64,000 nt of DNA from Haberlea rhodopensis (lineage: Eukaryota > Streptophyta > Magnoliopsida > Lamiales > Gesneriaceae): contig CAJQUN010000973.1 in assembly GCA_907163345.1 (NCBI GenBank), positions 62,001-126,000 on the forward strand, written 5' to 3'. This document shows, one piece after another, positions 32,940 through 43,780 of the stretch; the stretch's first letter is position 1; each line of letters starts with the position of its first letter. The translations under genes were made by a program, and so were the position numbers. A model generated the notes under the pieces. The model did not search any database, had not been told where the DNA came from, and was given only the letters and a program-made list of their open reading frames with translations.

Positions 32940-33213
32940 TGAAGGGCAGCGGAAGTATACTTTACAAGAGATTGAACAAGGGAAGTTATACACTTGAAAA
33001 TGTATTTTTTCTATATCACTTTTGTTGATACATGTTCTGAATTTATAAATAGAATCTTACAATTTCCAAAGTTTAATAACTCCACTATGTGGCTTTCAAA
33101 CTTACCAATTGACTTTCAAACTTCTTAAATGACTATCAAACTTACTAAATGACTTTCAAAGTTCCCATGAATATTCTAGAGAATGACTCTTGATATTACA
33201 AATTATTCCAACA
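32940..33213 (-). repeat. 5' LTR of copia D
   Basis: The 274-bp partner of 30668-30943 and, by orientation, the promoter-bearing copy. Confidence 0.93.
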
Positions 33214-33218
33214 AATAT

Positions 33219-34532
33219 TACGATCAAACGAAAAATTATTCTTAATAGAAGGCAAATCAGTACATGAAATTGTGTTGCAAGTTTTTGAAGGTAAGAAATG
33301 AACATCATATGTGTGACTAAAGCTTGAAGAGTCAAGATGATACAAGCCATTTCTTTCTTTTCCAATCCCATTATCCTCCCATTTGACTGGTCCTAAAATA
33401 TGGGGAGAAAAAAATGAAGATAGAAAGTGATCACATAGTGATTATCTTTGATTAATCTTGAAACAGACAGTAAATTGGAATTAAAACCAGGAATGTCAAG
33501 GACATTGGTTAGATTGATGTCCTTCGGAATAGGTCCATCTGTTCCATTTGATGAAGCATCTCATTTCAACAGCTTCAAAATTTTCTTGTAATGAGCATGA
33601 GTAAAAATGGCTCCAGCTAATACTCCTGATTCAGTCTTATCCACTTGAGATGATTATCTATTGATCAAGTGAGCTTCTTTATTTGGCCTAGATTTGGTAT
33701 GTTTCTAGCCTCCTCCTTTATTTCTGTCTTTGTACAACTTTGCTCTGGTGGATATCCAATTAAATTGTAACAATTGGATTTTGCGTGGCCATTCCAATTA
33801 CAGTACACACACTTCACCAGGCTTCGTTTCTTATCTTCATCCTTTCCTTGTGTTGAATAGAAAGCAGATGTTGGAGCCTCCACAGTATATGAAGGAATAG
33901 ATATTATGGATCTGTGACTTTTTTTCCAGTGATAATTGAGAAAGCTTGAATAACCGAGGGCAGCGGATACATCATCGGTATGTGGCTTCTAATGTGGACA
34001 TTTTTTTGTAGTTTAACCCCCACCAAAAACTTAAGGAGCTTCTGTTGCTGATCATGATCAATGTATTTTCTCGCAGTGTCACAAGCACAAGTAGGCAAAG
34101 TCACAAGAGACGCATATCCATCCCACAATGGCATTAACTTAGAGAAATAGGCAGGTATAGTGGTATTACCTTGGGACCTATTTTCCTATGTAGTGAAAAT
34201 TTTTGAGTTCCATTCACCTTATCGAACCTCTCTTTTAGATCCTTCCATATATGCCACTGAGAATCTCCTTTGATACACTATTCATGATCCATGAAAGAAC
34301 AATCCTACTGCATCTTTCCCATATGTGCAGTGTATTTGATCCTACAACAGGTTTGAATAACTTCCATCGATAATGTGTGGTTGTTCTCCACGCAGAGGAT
34401 CAGCATTGCTCGACTCCATATACCATAATTCTCGGAACCTAGCAGCTGCTATTTAAGATTAACACTTGGAACATCTGAAGAATTTAGATACAGAGGATTA
34501 TTCATTCCAATTGTGTTGTCTGCGTTCGCCAT
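33219..34532 (-). pseudogene. Copia B: gag and protease
   Basis: A minus-strand ATG at 34530-34532 opens MANADNTIGMNNPLYLNSSD, a copia-like gag N-terminus, with a TAG before QLLGSENYGIWSRAM. Later pieces are WDGYASLVTLPTCACDTA and PMMYPLPSVIQAFSI (33904-34134). A zinc knuckle CVYCNWNGHAKSNC follows at about 33780-33820. Then comes a protease remnant near 33480-33660 and the protease-integrase junction (NGLYHLDSSSFSHTYDVHF) down to 33219, where insertion D begins. Stops and shifts are frequent. The 5' LTR of copia B was not recognised; the solo LTR at 34685 landed in or near it. Confidence 0.82.
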
Positions 34533-34684
34533 TCTCAAATGGTGAAATTGGAAAGAAAAAAAATTAATTTGTGAATCACAATGACTCAAAAACAACGATT
34601 CTGGAAGAAATTCAATGAAAGAATCAATTTGTTAATGCTATAGGAGTAGAAGGAGTACTACAACTCGATTACAAGATTTACTAA

Positions 34685-35609
34685 TGTTGGGTTTGTTGGC
34701 CCAATACCTATTCATTATTCTATTGGGCTTTGGCCCTTCTCCCTACTACCCTAAAACCGTGCCCCCCCATTTCTATTCTCAGCCTTTTCTCTTCATCTCC
34801 CATGCGTCCAGAAGCTTCTCCTTGGTGTGCCTCTTCGGCTGGTCGATTCACTTGGAAATTGCACCATCCCCTTCATCTCCCCTTCGGTGCCTTTATGTTG
34901 GCCTTGGTTCATGATGAGTTAACAACTCTCTGAAACCCAAAAACCAGAGTGCAATTTTTCGTCCCCCCCTTTTTCGTTACTGTGTGTGCGGTGGGTGGCC
35001 GTGTGTGTGGTGATGTGTGCGCCTAGTGCTGTGAGTGGAGCTCTGTGTAGCCGAGGCTGGTGCTGTGTGTGCCTTGTGCTTGGCTGGTGCTGTGTGCGCC
35101 TTGTGCTTGGGTTGGTGCTGTGTGCGCTGTGGTGTGTGTGGCCGTGAGTGGCTTGGGGCTGTGTGGCCGAGAGTCCGTTGCTGGTGCTGTGTGCTCCTTG
35201 TGCTGAGTGGGGTGCTGTGTGTGCCTTGTGCTGAGTGTGGTGCTGTGTGTGCGCCTAGAGCCTGGTGCTGTGTGCACTTTGTGTGGCCGTGTGTGGTGCC
35301 TGTGTGTGTGTGCCGTGAGAGTGGTGCTGTGTGCACTAGTCTGCCGTGTGTGTGTCCGGGCTGTGTGCTTGGGCAGTAGGTTCGGGCAGGGTCTTCGGGC
35401 AGTGTGTGTGTCTCCCCTTTTGGATACGATACCTTGGTTCCCCGGTGACGACGTTGGAAGGATACCCAGCTCGACCTGAGCCCTAATTCCTTACTCTTGC
35501 TTTGTATTTCAGTTTATAGTTTTATTAGTTGAAATTGTATACTGTGATTGCTTTTGTTTCTTGATTGCAGGCATCAATCGGGATTGGAAAGCGGAACGAA
35601 ATCCTTACA
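34685..35609. mobile_element. Solo LTR with perfect 5-bp target duplication
   Basis: A 925-bp segment starting TGTTGGGTTTG and ending ATCCTTACA, flanked on both sides by ACTAA (34680-34684 and 35610-35614). TG...CA ends plus an exact 5-bp duplication and no internal retrotransposon genes identify it as a solo LTR, the product of recombination between two LTRs. It is distinctly richer in G and T than its surroundings. Family and coding orientation are not evident. Confidence 0.8.
34975..35410. repeat. GT/GC-rich imperfect tandem array inside the solo LTR
   Basis: A unit close to TGGTGCTGTGTGTGCCTTG recurs a dozen or more times with variable spacing (about 20-30 bp), mixed with TGTGTG runs and GGCCGTG. 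The ORFs that cross it on both strands are low-complexity by-products. Confidence 0.8.
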
Positions 35610-35614
35610 ACTAA

Positions 35615-36999
35615 ATCATCTTAGTCACTTCTTGAAAAAGTCTGTTGTTTTTCTTCAAATTTGAAAGTAGTTTTCAATTGAAATCAGAGACAAATACTCC
35701 TTTCCGCAAAGTCTAACCACTTTGAGTTATCTTTTTTTATATATCAAGAAATGATTTGTAATTGCATAAATTTTTAAAATGATCATATACTGGAATACAG
35801 ATGGAGTAATTTTTAAACCAACATAATCTCTTGTAGAAAATCAATGAGCTTTCTATGTTTCAAAATAGTCTAATTCGGTATAGAGATGGATTTGTAAATT
35901 TGTATTCTACTTGCATAAAAACAGTGTTTTGTTCGTAGTAGCAGAAAATGTATACAATATAATGGTATCAAATTGCTCATGTATGCCAGATAATTTTCAG
36001 AAATAAACTCCCTCTTGTTCAAGTTCTTTTCTCCCTTCCTTTTTACTTTCTGGAGACCGACAAACTCGAACTCGTCTAACATGGGCGAAACTAGGATTTT
36101 GTGTTTGGGTGGGTAAAACCAAAACTTGTCATTTCCCCTCAAATCACGGTATTTCCAAAAATATCGTTTTATAAAACCAAATCTCCATTCGAATTTAGAT
36201 AATAATCAAACATAACCATTTTTAATAATACAATCTTGGCCAGATTTATTTCCTCAGACTCTATTACAATGAACTATTTTGTAAATAGTTTGAAGATGAA
36301 AACTACCATCTTAATATAAGTACATGTTTTTAAAATTGAAGACAAAATCATAAAGATAATCTTAATTAAAATTCTAAACTAATAAAAAACAATGCATGCA
36401 GAAGACATAATATACTTTTATAGCTCATAAAAGTTGAGTATAGATACTAATTATCTCAATTAGAAAAAAAATTGTAAATTTTTTTTCTAATAGTGATATA
36501 ATATATTAAATTCGACATAAAACTATTTTTTCACTCAAACAAAACAAAAGAAAAACCAGTAGCATATTGATATATAAAATATATTTCGATGGCTAGTTTA
36601 CATATTAAACAAAATATATTTTCGATTTCATTAAATTATGCCTATCAGATGTGTCATCAATTTATAAAATGATTTTATTTTTGAGAAATTAAATAATTTT
36701 TTTTGATAAATTAATTGTTAAGATAAATAATTCCAAGGTACTATATTTGTTTTTTGTATAACTGATATAATTGCTCATAAATTAGAATTTATTATCAGTA
36801 AATTAAATAGAAACCAGACATTAGAAGCTAAAAATGCATTCAGTTAGTAACAACTTAATAAGTAGCTAGTGAAATTTGTTAACTAAACATATAAAATATA
36901 TATTCGAAGATATTCCAGATAAATGTAGCCAAAAACAATAGAAATTTTGCGAAAAATTTAATTTATCAAAAAAAAAAAATTAATTCAATATCAAATTAC
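35615..36999. other. Intergenic, no gene recognised
   Basis: AT-rich. The only longer frame (35870-36142, minus) shows no motif. No terminal repeats were found. Confidence 0.45.
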
Positions 37000-37220
37000 A
37001 CGAATCAATCCCTAATGTTTCCGTCAATTCCCGATTCAGTCCCTGAAGTTTTAAGTGACCTGATTCAATCCATTTCCGCTAGTTTAACGGTGTATTTAAT
37101 GTTTAGGGCTGATTTGGGACAAATTGAAAAACTAAAAGGACTAAATCGGGTCAGTGTAAACAATAGGGACTAAATCGGTAATGAGTGCAAATAAGAGGGA
37201 TCATTTAATGTATTATCCCT
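37000..37220. repeat. MITE-like palindromic repeat
   Basis: ATTCCCGATTCAGTCCCT near the left and AGGGACTAAATCGGTAATG near the right are imperfect reverse complements, enclosing similar GATTTGGGAC and GACCTGATTCAATCC motifs. It is a common look for short plant inverted-repeat transposons. No target-site duplication was confirmed. Confidence 0.45.
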
Positions 37221-38082
37221 ACATTTTCAGTCTTATAAGTTTTAACCTTCTATTTTTAGCCCAAAAGATTGTCAAGTTACAATTTTAGCGATTTAAGTTA
37301 ATATTTGTATTCAATTTTTGTTATTTTTCACCGAAGTGCTGACATGATTATGGAAAAATGATAATGTGATGCGGGAAATTGATGACGTCGTACCAAAAAA
37401 TTGATAACGTGAAGTCGAAAATTGTTAAGTTGTCCAACATCGTGTCAGCACTCCGATAAAAAAAGAGTAATCTGAAATAAAGACCAAGTTACTGCATTAA
37501 AAGTGCATCTTGAAAATTAGAAGATAAGACAAGTTACATGACCAAAATTGTAACATGAATGATTGCAGAAACAGATAAGCACAAGAGCCAGCGCCTCCAA
37601 TGAAAAGATATCTAAATTTAACCCTTGAAAACCTGCTGTCGAAACACTTCAAAAGAAGAACAAAAACAAAGCTATATACCCAATTCAAATGAATAAGACA
37701 GAAATATTTCCATTCTTCCATTGAAGTCCCTTTATCTGTACAGATTTTTCTAATTGCATTTGCTGTGGGACTATCTTCATCTTTGGATGACCCCCTCATT
37801 TATCAGCAATGTTTCCAATTGCTCTCTTTTGCTACTGACCTTTGTTTCAACCAGTCATTTAAAAGATCAATAGCAGAAAAATATGCATGTGACAGCAGAA
37901 AAAACGTACAAACTGAGTAAATATCGGCAGAATCTGCAAACTAAGCCAGCATAAGCTATATATATGTTGAAAATCTAGAGTCCAAGCACATTGTTTCATG
38001 CAATAACCATACATCTTAGACTGTAGGAATTATAAAATTGCAGTGAGGAAATGCTTACGTCGAAATTCGTGGATGCACAAGC

Positions 38083-38139
38083 TCAAGGGACAGAGAAACG
38101 GTCCACTTTCCGCAACTCTTGTAGCTGAAGGGCTATTTC
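38083..38139 (-). CDS. Possible last exon of the myosin-binding protein gene
   Basis: After an acceptor-like CTAAATTCAG on the minus strand, an open 57-base segment reads EIALQLQELRKVDRFSVP then TGA. That is very like the C-terminal end of myosin-binding family proteins (LLQEI-x-x-x-L-x-x-L-R). No donor in the upstream exon joins it cleanly in phase. Either it is the authentic final exon spliced from an unrecognised donor, or the gene now ends at 38292 and this is a relic. Confidence 0.4.
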   Translation of the reverse strand, partial: EIALQLQELRKVDRFSVP

Positions 38140-38291
38140 CTGAATTTAGTAATCGAACCTTTTACAATCAAAGCAAGTTAGATCATGCACGAGTAAATCT
38201 CGGTGTGTCTTAACTCTCTAGAGTAGCAGATGTTATTTCCATTATACTTTTTGACAATGACAATGTATTGTTCATTTCACCAACAAATCCA

Positions 38292-40448
38292 TCACCCCCG
38301 CATCAAATCAGGAGACTTCAAATAAGAATGAGGTGTATTTGACGTACCATTTTGAGAAAGGGTCATAATTGATTCAAGCACCACTTTCTGCACAAAGGAA
38401 TCACTCCCTTCATCCTCTTCGTTTGACAATGTCTTCCTTTTTAAATTGTCAAGATTCTCTACTTCAATTTCTCCCTTTTTAGGGTACAAGCCATTTGGCA
38501 TGTCATCAACTTTTCTACAACAATAAACTTGACACAAGTTTTTCAAAGATTGTGAGATGTAAAGTTTTTCATCCTCGTAGCTAACTCTGGCAGATATTGA
38601 ATTTGTAAGAGTACATGGGCTGTACTCAACATGGGATATAACATGATTCGGGACTTTTAAAATTCCTCGATGTGGATCATCTCCTGATGATTTATCAAGA
38701 AAGTTATCTCTACCCAATTCTAACTTTATCTTCAAGATTTGCAATTCCTTTTCCTTCTCAGCCAGGAGATCATTAGCTCTTTCCAATTCCTCTATTACAT
38801 ACTCCGCTTGCTCCTCCAATATTCTTAAATACTGCAAGGATTCCATATGAAATGCCGCCTTCTGCTCCTGCAATCTTGTGATCATGGCCATTGCCTGATT
38901 TGCAGCAATGGCAGCAGCATTTCTTTCTTCTTCCAACTCCCTGAATAAAATATTCACGCATCTCCGATATTTTTCCACCTGTCTTTTTAGGCGATCAATA
39001 GTACTTTCACCTTCAGCACCGTAGACACTAATTTCATCCAAGGATTCATAACTAGAGCCGTTACTCGCAAGTGGGGATGAAAATGGTAGCAAGTGTGAAC
39101 TACACTCATCATCTTCTCTAGATTCATCATTTTGATAGTGAGTGTTATGTCCGTTACTGTTAAATGATAACCCTAGCCTGGCAATAGAGATTGGCTCCAG
39201 AGAATTCACATCTTCACTGATTTTTATAGAATCGCAGATAAAAATTGGCTGGACAGCACTCTGGCCCGAAATGGACTTATTATTTATGCAGTGAGACATA
39301 GTTAAAGGCTCGCTCAGATTCATATCATTTGAATATAAAGAACAAACATTATCAAAAGAACCTCCAGCAACAGCTTCTGTATGCTTGGTAGCAGATGTGT
39401 TTTCCTCTTCACTGGTTGCAAAAACATTAATTGCTGCCAACCAATTTCACGAGTTCAATATTGTAAGAGATCAACTAGGATACTTGAGAGGATGAGGTTT
39501 ATAAGCTCGTAGACTCACATTTTTACACAAAGACAAATAACGTTCACACTAACATAATTACGAGGTAGGAGGAGGAAGCTTACATTTCTGTGGTATGGAT
39601 ACTTTGTTGTCCAATGAAGGAACATCATACATTGGAAGGAGCTCGGATAGGACAGGAAGGGCTGGCATGCGAGGGCGAGAAGCATTGGATGTCTCTGCGA
39701 CTCCAATATCATGTTTAAGATCATAATATAACGACAGCATATCTGCTCTCAAACATGCCCTAGGCCCCAGATAGGATTCTGCCAAATCAAGATTCCTCAG
39801 ACCACATTCCCTGAGGACATCCAATGACGAAGAAATGACATTCATGGAATCCTTAGAATCAACCAGATTAGGATGATCAAGAACTGAAGGCATCACTTCA
39901 AAACATTGATGACTCCATTTATCCAATGCCACATTATCGAAAGGTGTTTCAGGTCGATTTCTGCTGAAACAAGAATCATCTTCACTCTTACTACCATAGT
40001 TTCGACAAGAACAAGGATTTATACAGTCGTCATCCACAAAGTGTGGAGCCTCCAAATCAGAATCGGAGGATATTTTCAACTTCCCATAGCCAATACGAGA
40101 TAAAGGATCAAAACTATCAATAGCACGTCCTTCATGAATCCCACGACTATCAGCAAGATTACAATGCACAGAACAAGATACTAAAGAAGAAATCTCCTGT
40201 CTGTGATTTTTACATAAAAGGTTCCAATAACCTCCAGGTTTTGCTTTCCCAAGAACACGAACAAGCCTTGAGCACAGCGTACAAGGTGAATTCAGTTCAC
40301 AATATTGAGCAAATATTTCAGCAAAACACCATAATGATGCATCCATGAACAACAATAGTATTAAGAACAATTCACAAGCTGCATATGACAAGGCAGTCAA
40401 GAATCCAGGGGATTTCCTCTTGTTCGCAAATATAATCTCAGCAGCCAT
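38292..40448 (-). CDS. Myosin-binding protein (MyoB, DUF593/GTD-binding family), two main exons
   Basis: Exon 1 is 40448-39584 (ATG to donor AAAT|GTAAGC, phase 1). Exon 2 is 39433-38292 (acceptor GGTTGGCAG). Joined they give 668 residues ending SPDLMRG. Residues about 20-48 form an N-terminal membrane segment (CELFLILLLFMDASLWCF), followed by the family's CELNSPCTLCSRL cysteine cluster. A long acidic, serine-rich region follows. The GTD-binding coiled coil lies at about 435-525 (LKRQVEKYRRCVNILFREL, AIAANQAMAMITRLQEQKAA, YLRILEEQAEYVIEELE). This domain binds the tail of class XI myosins, so the protein should be an ER- or endomembrane-anchored myosin XI receptor for cargo motility. A further C-terminal exon at 38083-38139 is possible, so the stop at 38292 may be intronic. 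Confidence 0.85.
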
Positions 40449-43167
40449 GGTGACTATATACTCGAAAAATCATACAAATTTCCCCAAAATCAAACTCTAT
40501 ACTCCTTTTTCAGATGTATAAAGCTACAAAAATACAGATAAAAAATAATCCAATCTCCCATTTGGCATCATTCCACGTTCACAGCTTTCACATAAGCATA
40601 CTCAAATTCTGTAAACAAAGAAAAACTCCAACCCAAAAAAACATAAGAAACCTATATCCAATCGAATTTATCCAACGCGATAACACAAGTTTAAGATAGG
40701 AAACTAATCAACTGGACCAACAAGAATTAATATCAATCCACACTGCAACCAAATATTCAAAATGGGGAAGATTTGGCTGACAAAATAGCCATCCATATAT
40801 ATGAACACAGAATTCAAAAACGAAATATTTACGATGAATAAAGAAAATCGAGTGACTAGAAGAGCAGAATACTGAGATTGATGAAACACGAAAAGATACT
40901 GTAAATGCAATCTTTTCGCATCGGGCAGTAAAGTGGGGGACAATGAAAGTATAGATTTGAATGAAATTAATTAGAGTTCAGTCCTTGTTATGTAAATATG
41001 GTGAAATTGCAGTTAGGCCCTTCAAAAGAATGATTAACACTCATCGGCACTCGATATGTATACACACATATATTAATTTTTAATATAAAATATATATAAC
41101 TTTGATTTTTTATTTTTTTATTTTTCATAAAAACATAAGTGCATATTATGAATAAAATATTATGGAAAAAAATTAATATGTTTTAAAGATGAATAGTAAT
41201 TGCTTAATTATTATACTGAGTATGAATCTAACCTTGAGATTGACGGGATAAAATTATAATTTTTTTTCGAGAGTGTAAAAATATAATATATAAAAAATTA
41301 ATATAACATATATATACTTATTTTGAGGCGGTAGTTCCCTTCCCTCCACCGTTGATAATAATATAATACGATGACAAATACGTTTATGATGACAAAACAT
41401 TGATTATTTATTTATAATTTATTGAAATGGTAAAATTTCATTGTAATTTAATGTTTATCTTTTAGCCCGAACCGGTAAGATTTTGATTCCGAAATCTTAG
41501 AACCGATTAGGACCGGTATTTTACCGTTTCGAACTGGGCTAAATCGGTCCCGTTCAGGGCCGGTCCAGATTGACCCGATCGGTTAAGCAGACCTACTAGC
41601 TACCCACATTCGAATTCATTAAACCGCCCATACAACTCATGTATAGGTTATATGATAAAAAAAACAAATTATTATTTAATATTTCAAAGCGAATTCGATC
41701 TAAGCTCTCTTATTAAATTGCTCAAAATGTACGTACCTATTGAAATAGATACTTTTATTTGTGCATATAACCAACTATATTATTTTTTGATGATTCAAAA
41801 CGACAGTATCAATTGAGCATTTACATCACTTAATGAGCCGGTTATATGGATCATCTATAACCGTATAAAAGAAGTTATCAATATTTTATGTTGGTTGGCT
41901 AACTAATGCAACACTATTCTTTATATGAGGTTGGAACCTCGCATAACGGAGTTATCCAAACGTTTATATCTAACGAAAAAAATATATATAACAAAGTCAA
42001 AAGTTTTTCTTATTATTCTCGACTTTTACGTTTGATATCAATCTAATTTAAATTTTAATTTAAAAAAATACATGAAGTGGACATAATAATGTAATTAAAA
42101 TATGTTTAACAAAAGAAAGAAGCTATTTTAGTTAGGAATTTTGACACATCTCTTGACTCTTGTGCTATGTGTAGGTTTCAACCAATTGCCTAGAATCATC
42201 ATTCAAATCCAATAAATAGATGGTTGATAAATTATCTGTCAATTGAAGATTGAAAATAGTTGTTCTTGTAATAAATAAATAAATAATATTTAACTTGTGG
42301 GATAATTTATCACATTTTATGATATTTTTTATACCATAACTTAAATTATTAAGTACTATCAAAATTACTAGGCCCATCCTTGATTGCATATTCCTTATGG
42401 AATACAAACCTTTTGTACAAAATAGGTAGGATGTATTTGTTGCTCCTTTAGATCATAAGTTAAATAGCAATCAAAGATGCCCATGTGCATATGATGAACC
42501 TTATGGGATTTAATATCTATATATTGTTGGACATTTATTTATTTTTTATTTTTTGAACTACCCTTATTATATGATGCTACATATCAAAGAAAAAATCTTA
42601 CATGTATCGGGTTTAGATGTATACATCAATACAAAGAAAATAAATTAAACTCGACATTTCAACCAAAGTTAATCAAGTCAGGGTAAACTTATATTCTTAA
42701 TGTTTATCGATATGTGAGGCCCAGACCCGATTTATACAGAAATTTTCGAGAATCAAAGTAGACGGAGAGAAATATTAAAGCTTAAGTCGTGGTAAATATA
42801 TTGTTTCATATATTCATTATATCATGGGATAATTCTTAAAATTCTACAAATATGTAGTGGAAGTATTTGAAATAAAATATTAGACCCAATTTAAAGAGAA
42901 GAAGAATTCATGAATTTCGGTGATAACAAACCATATCGTGACATTTTCAATTATTTGCACATTCTGTTGGGATGCAAAGTTTGAGCATAGGCTTGTGTTG
43001 TTGTTCGGCGTTGGGCCAAGTTTATTCATTTTCAAGCCTGTTTGAAAAGCCCATTTATTTGGGCTATCTTATTTTAGTTGAGAAAATTGCAAGAATCTAT
43101 CAGTTACAAAATATTAATTCATCTGGGCAAAAAATAGTCTTACTTAATAGTCCACCTCCATGAAAAC
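40449..43167. other. Upstream region of the MyoB gene and intergenic DNA
   Basis: The first 500 bases should hold the promoter and 5' UTR of the minus-strand MyoB gene. No other gene was recognised. At 41465-41600 there is a G/C-rich island with repeated ACCGG and CGGTCC motifs, like the subterminal parts of the hAT MITEs elsewhere in the window and probably a relic of one. Around 42714-42735 TGTGAGGCCCAGACCCG resembles an LTR start, unsupported by a partner. Confidence 0.45.
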
Positions 43168-43772
43168 TAGGGGTGTTCATTCGGTTCGATTTGAACCGAA
43201 CCGAAATTCCGATTAACCAAAATTTCGGTTTTGAAATTTCAAAACCGAACCGAAATAGTTCGGTTTTAACCGAACTTTTTCGGTTCTGTTTCGGTTCGGT
43301 TCGATTTTAACCGTAGTTTTTTATTTTTTTGAATTTTTTTTTTTGAATTGTTCAATTTTTTTTTTTGAAATTATATGATTAATTGATAAAAATTCAACGT
43401 AAATACAAACACTAATACATCATTCATTGGATTCAAATGAATTTTAAACATTTGACCTTTTAATATTGAACTTCTAATATTATTTTGAAGTTATTTAATA
43501 TAAAAAATCGAATTTAAATGGGACAACAAAATAAATTATATTATACATGAAACACATTGTTAATTTACTAGTTCTTACTAACACAATCAGGAGCGAAACC
43601 ATTAAAAAATTATTTAAATCATAAAAAAAAATTCACATAATTTTTTTTAAAAAAAATTCGATTTTCGGTTCGGTTCGGTTAACCGGACCCTGTAACCGAA
43701 AACCAAATTTTTTTTTTAAACCGAAAATTTTGGTTCGGTTCGGTCGGTTAACCGAATCTATGAACACCCCTA
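43168..43772. mobile_element. hAT-type MITE with perfect 8-bp target-site duplication
   Basis: Ends TAGGGGTGTTCAT and ATGAACACCCCTA are exact reverse complements. Flanks ATGAAAAC (43160-43167) and ATGAAAAC (43773-43780) are identical 8-bp duplications, diagnostic of hAT. Subterminal CGGTTCGGTT/AACCGAACCG repeats occupy about 150 bp on the left and 110 bp on the right, around an AT-rich non-coding core. Confidence 0.92.
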
Positions 43773-43780
43773 ATGAAAAC

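Larger units (their letters stand above)
30668..33213 (-). mobile_element. Compact copia element D (gag-protease only), young, inserted into copia B
   Basis: A 2546-bp element with 276- and 274-bp LTRs (TGAAGGGC...CCAACA) flanked by the perfect 5-bp duplication AATAT (30663-30667 and 33214-33218). The minus strand reads 5' LTR, tRNA-Met primer site, gag, protease, a scrap of the pre-RT linker, polypurine tract, 3' LTR. Integrase, RT and RNase H are absent. The LTRs differ by only two substitutions and one 2-bp indel, so insertion is recent and must have used enzymes from another element. It fits the class of short LTR elements that keep only gag (TR-GAG-like). Confidence 0.93.

Noticed and set aside
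34977..35479. ORFs of 84-119 codons rich in His/Thr/Ala or Cys/Val
   Set aside because: They are translations of the GT-rich tandem array inside the solo LTR, open on both strands for composition reasons.
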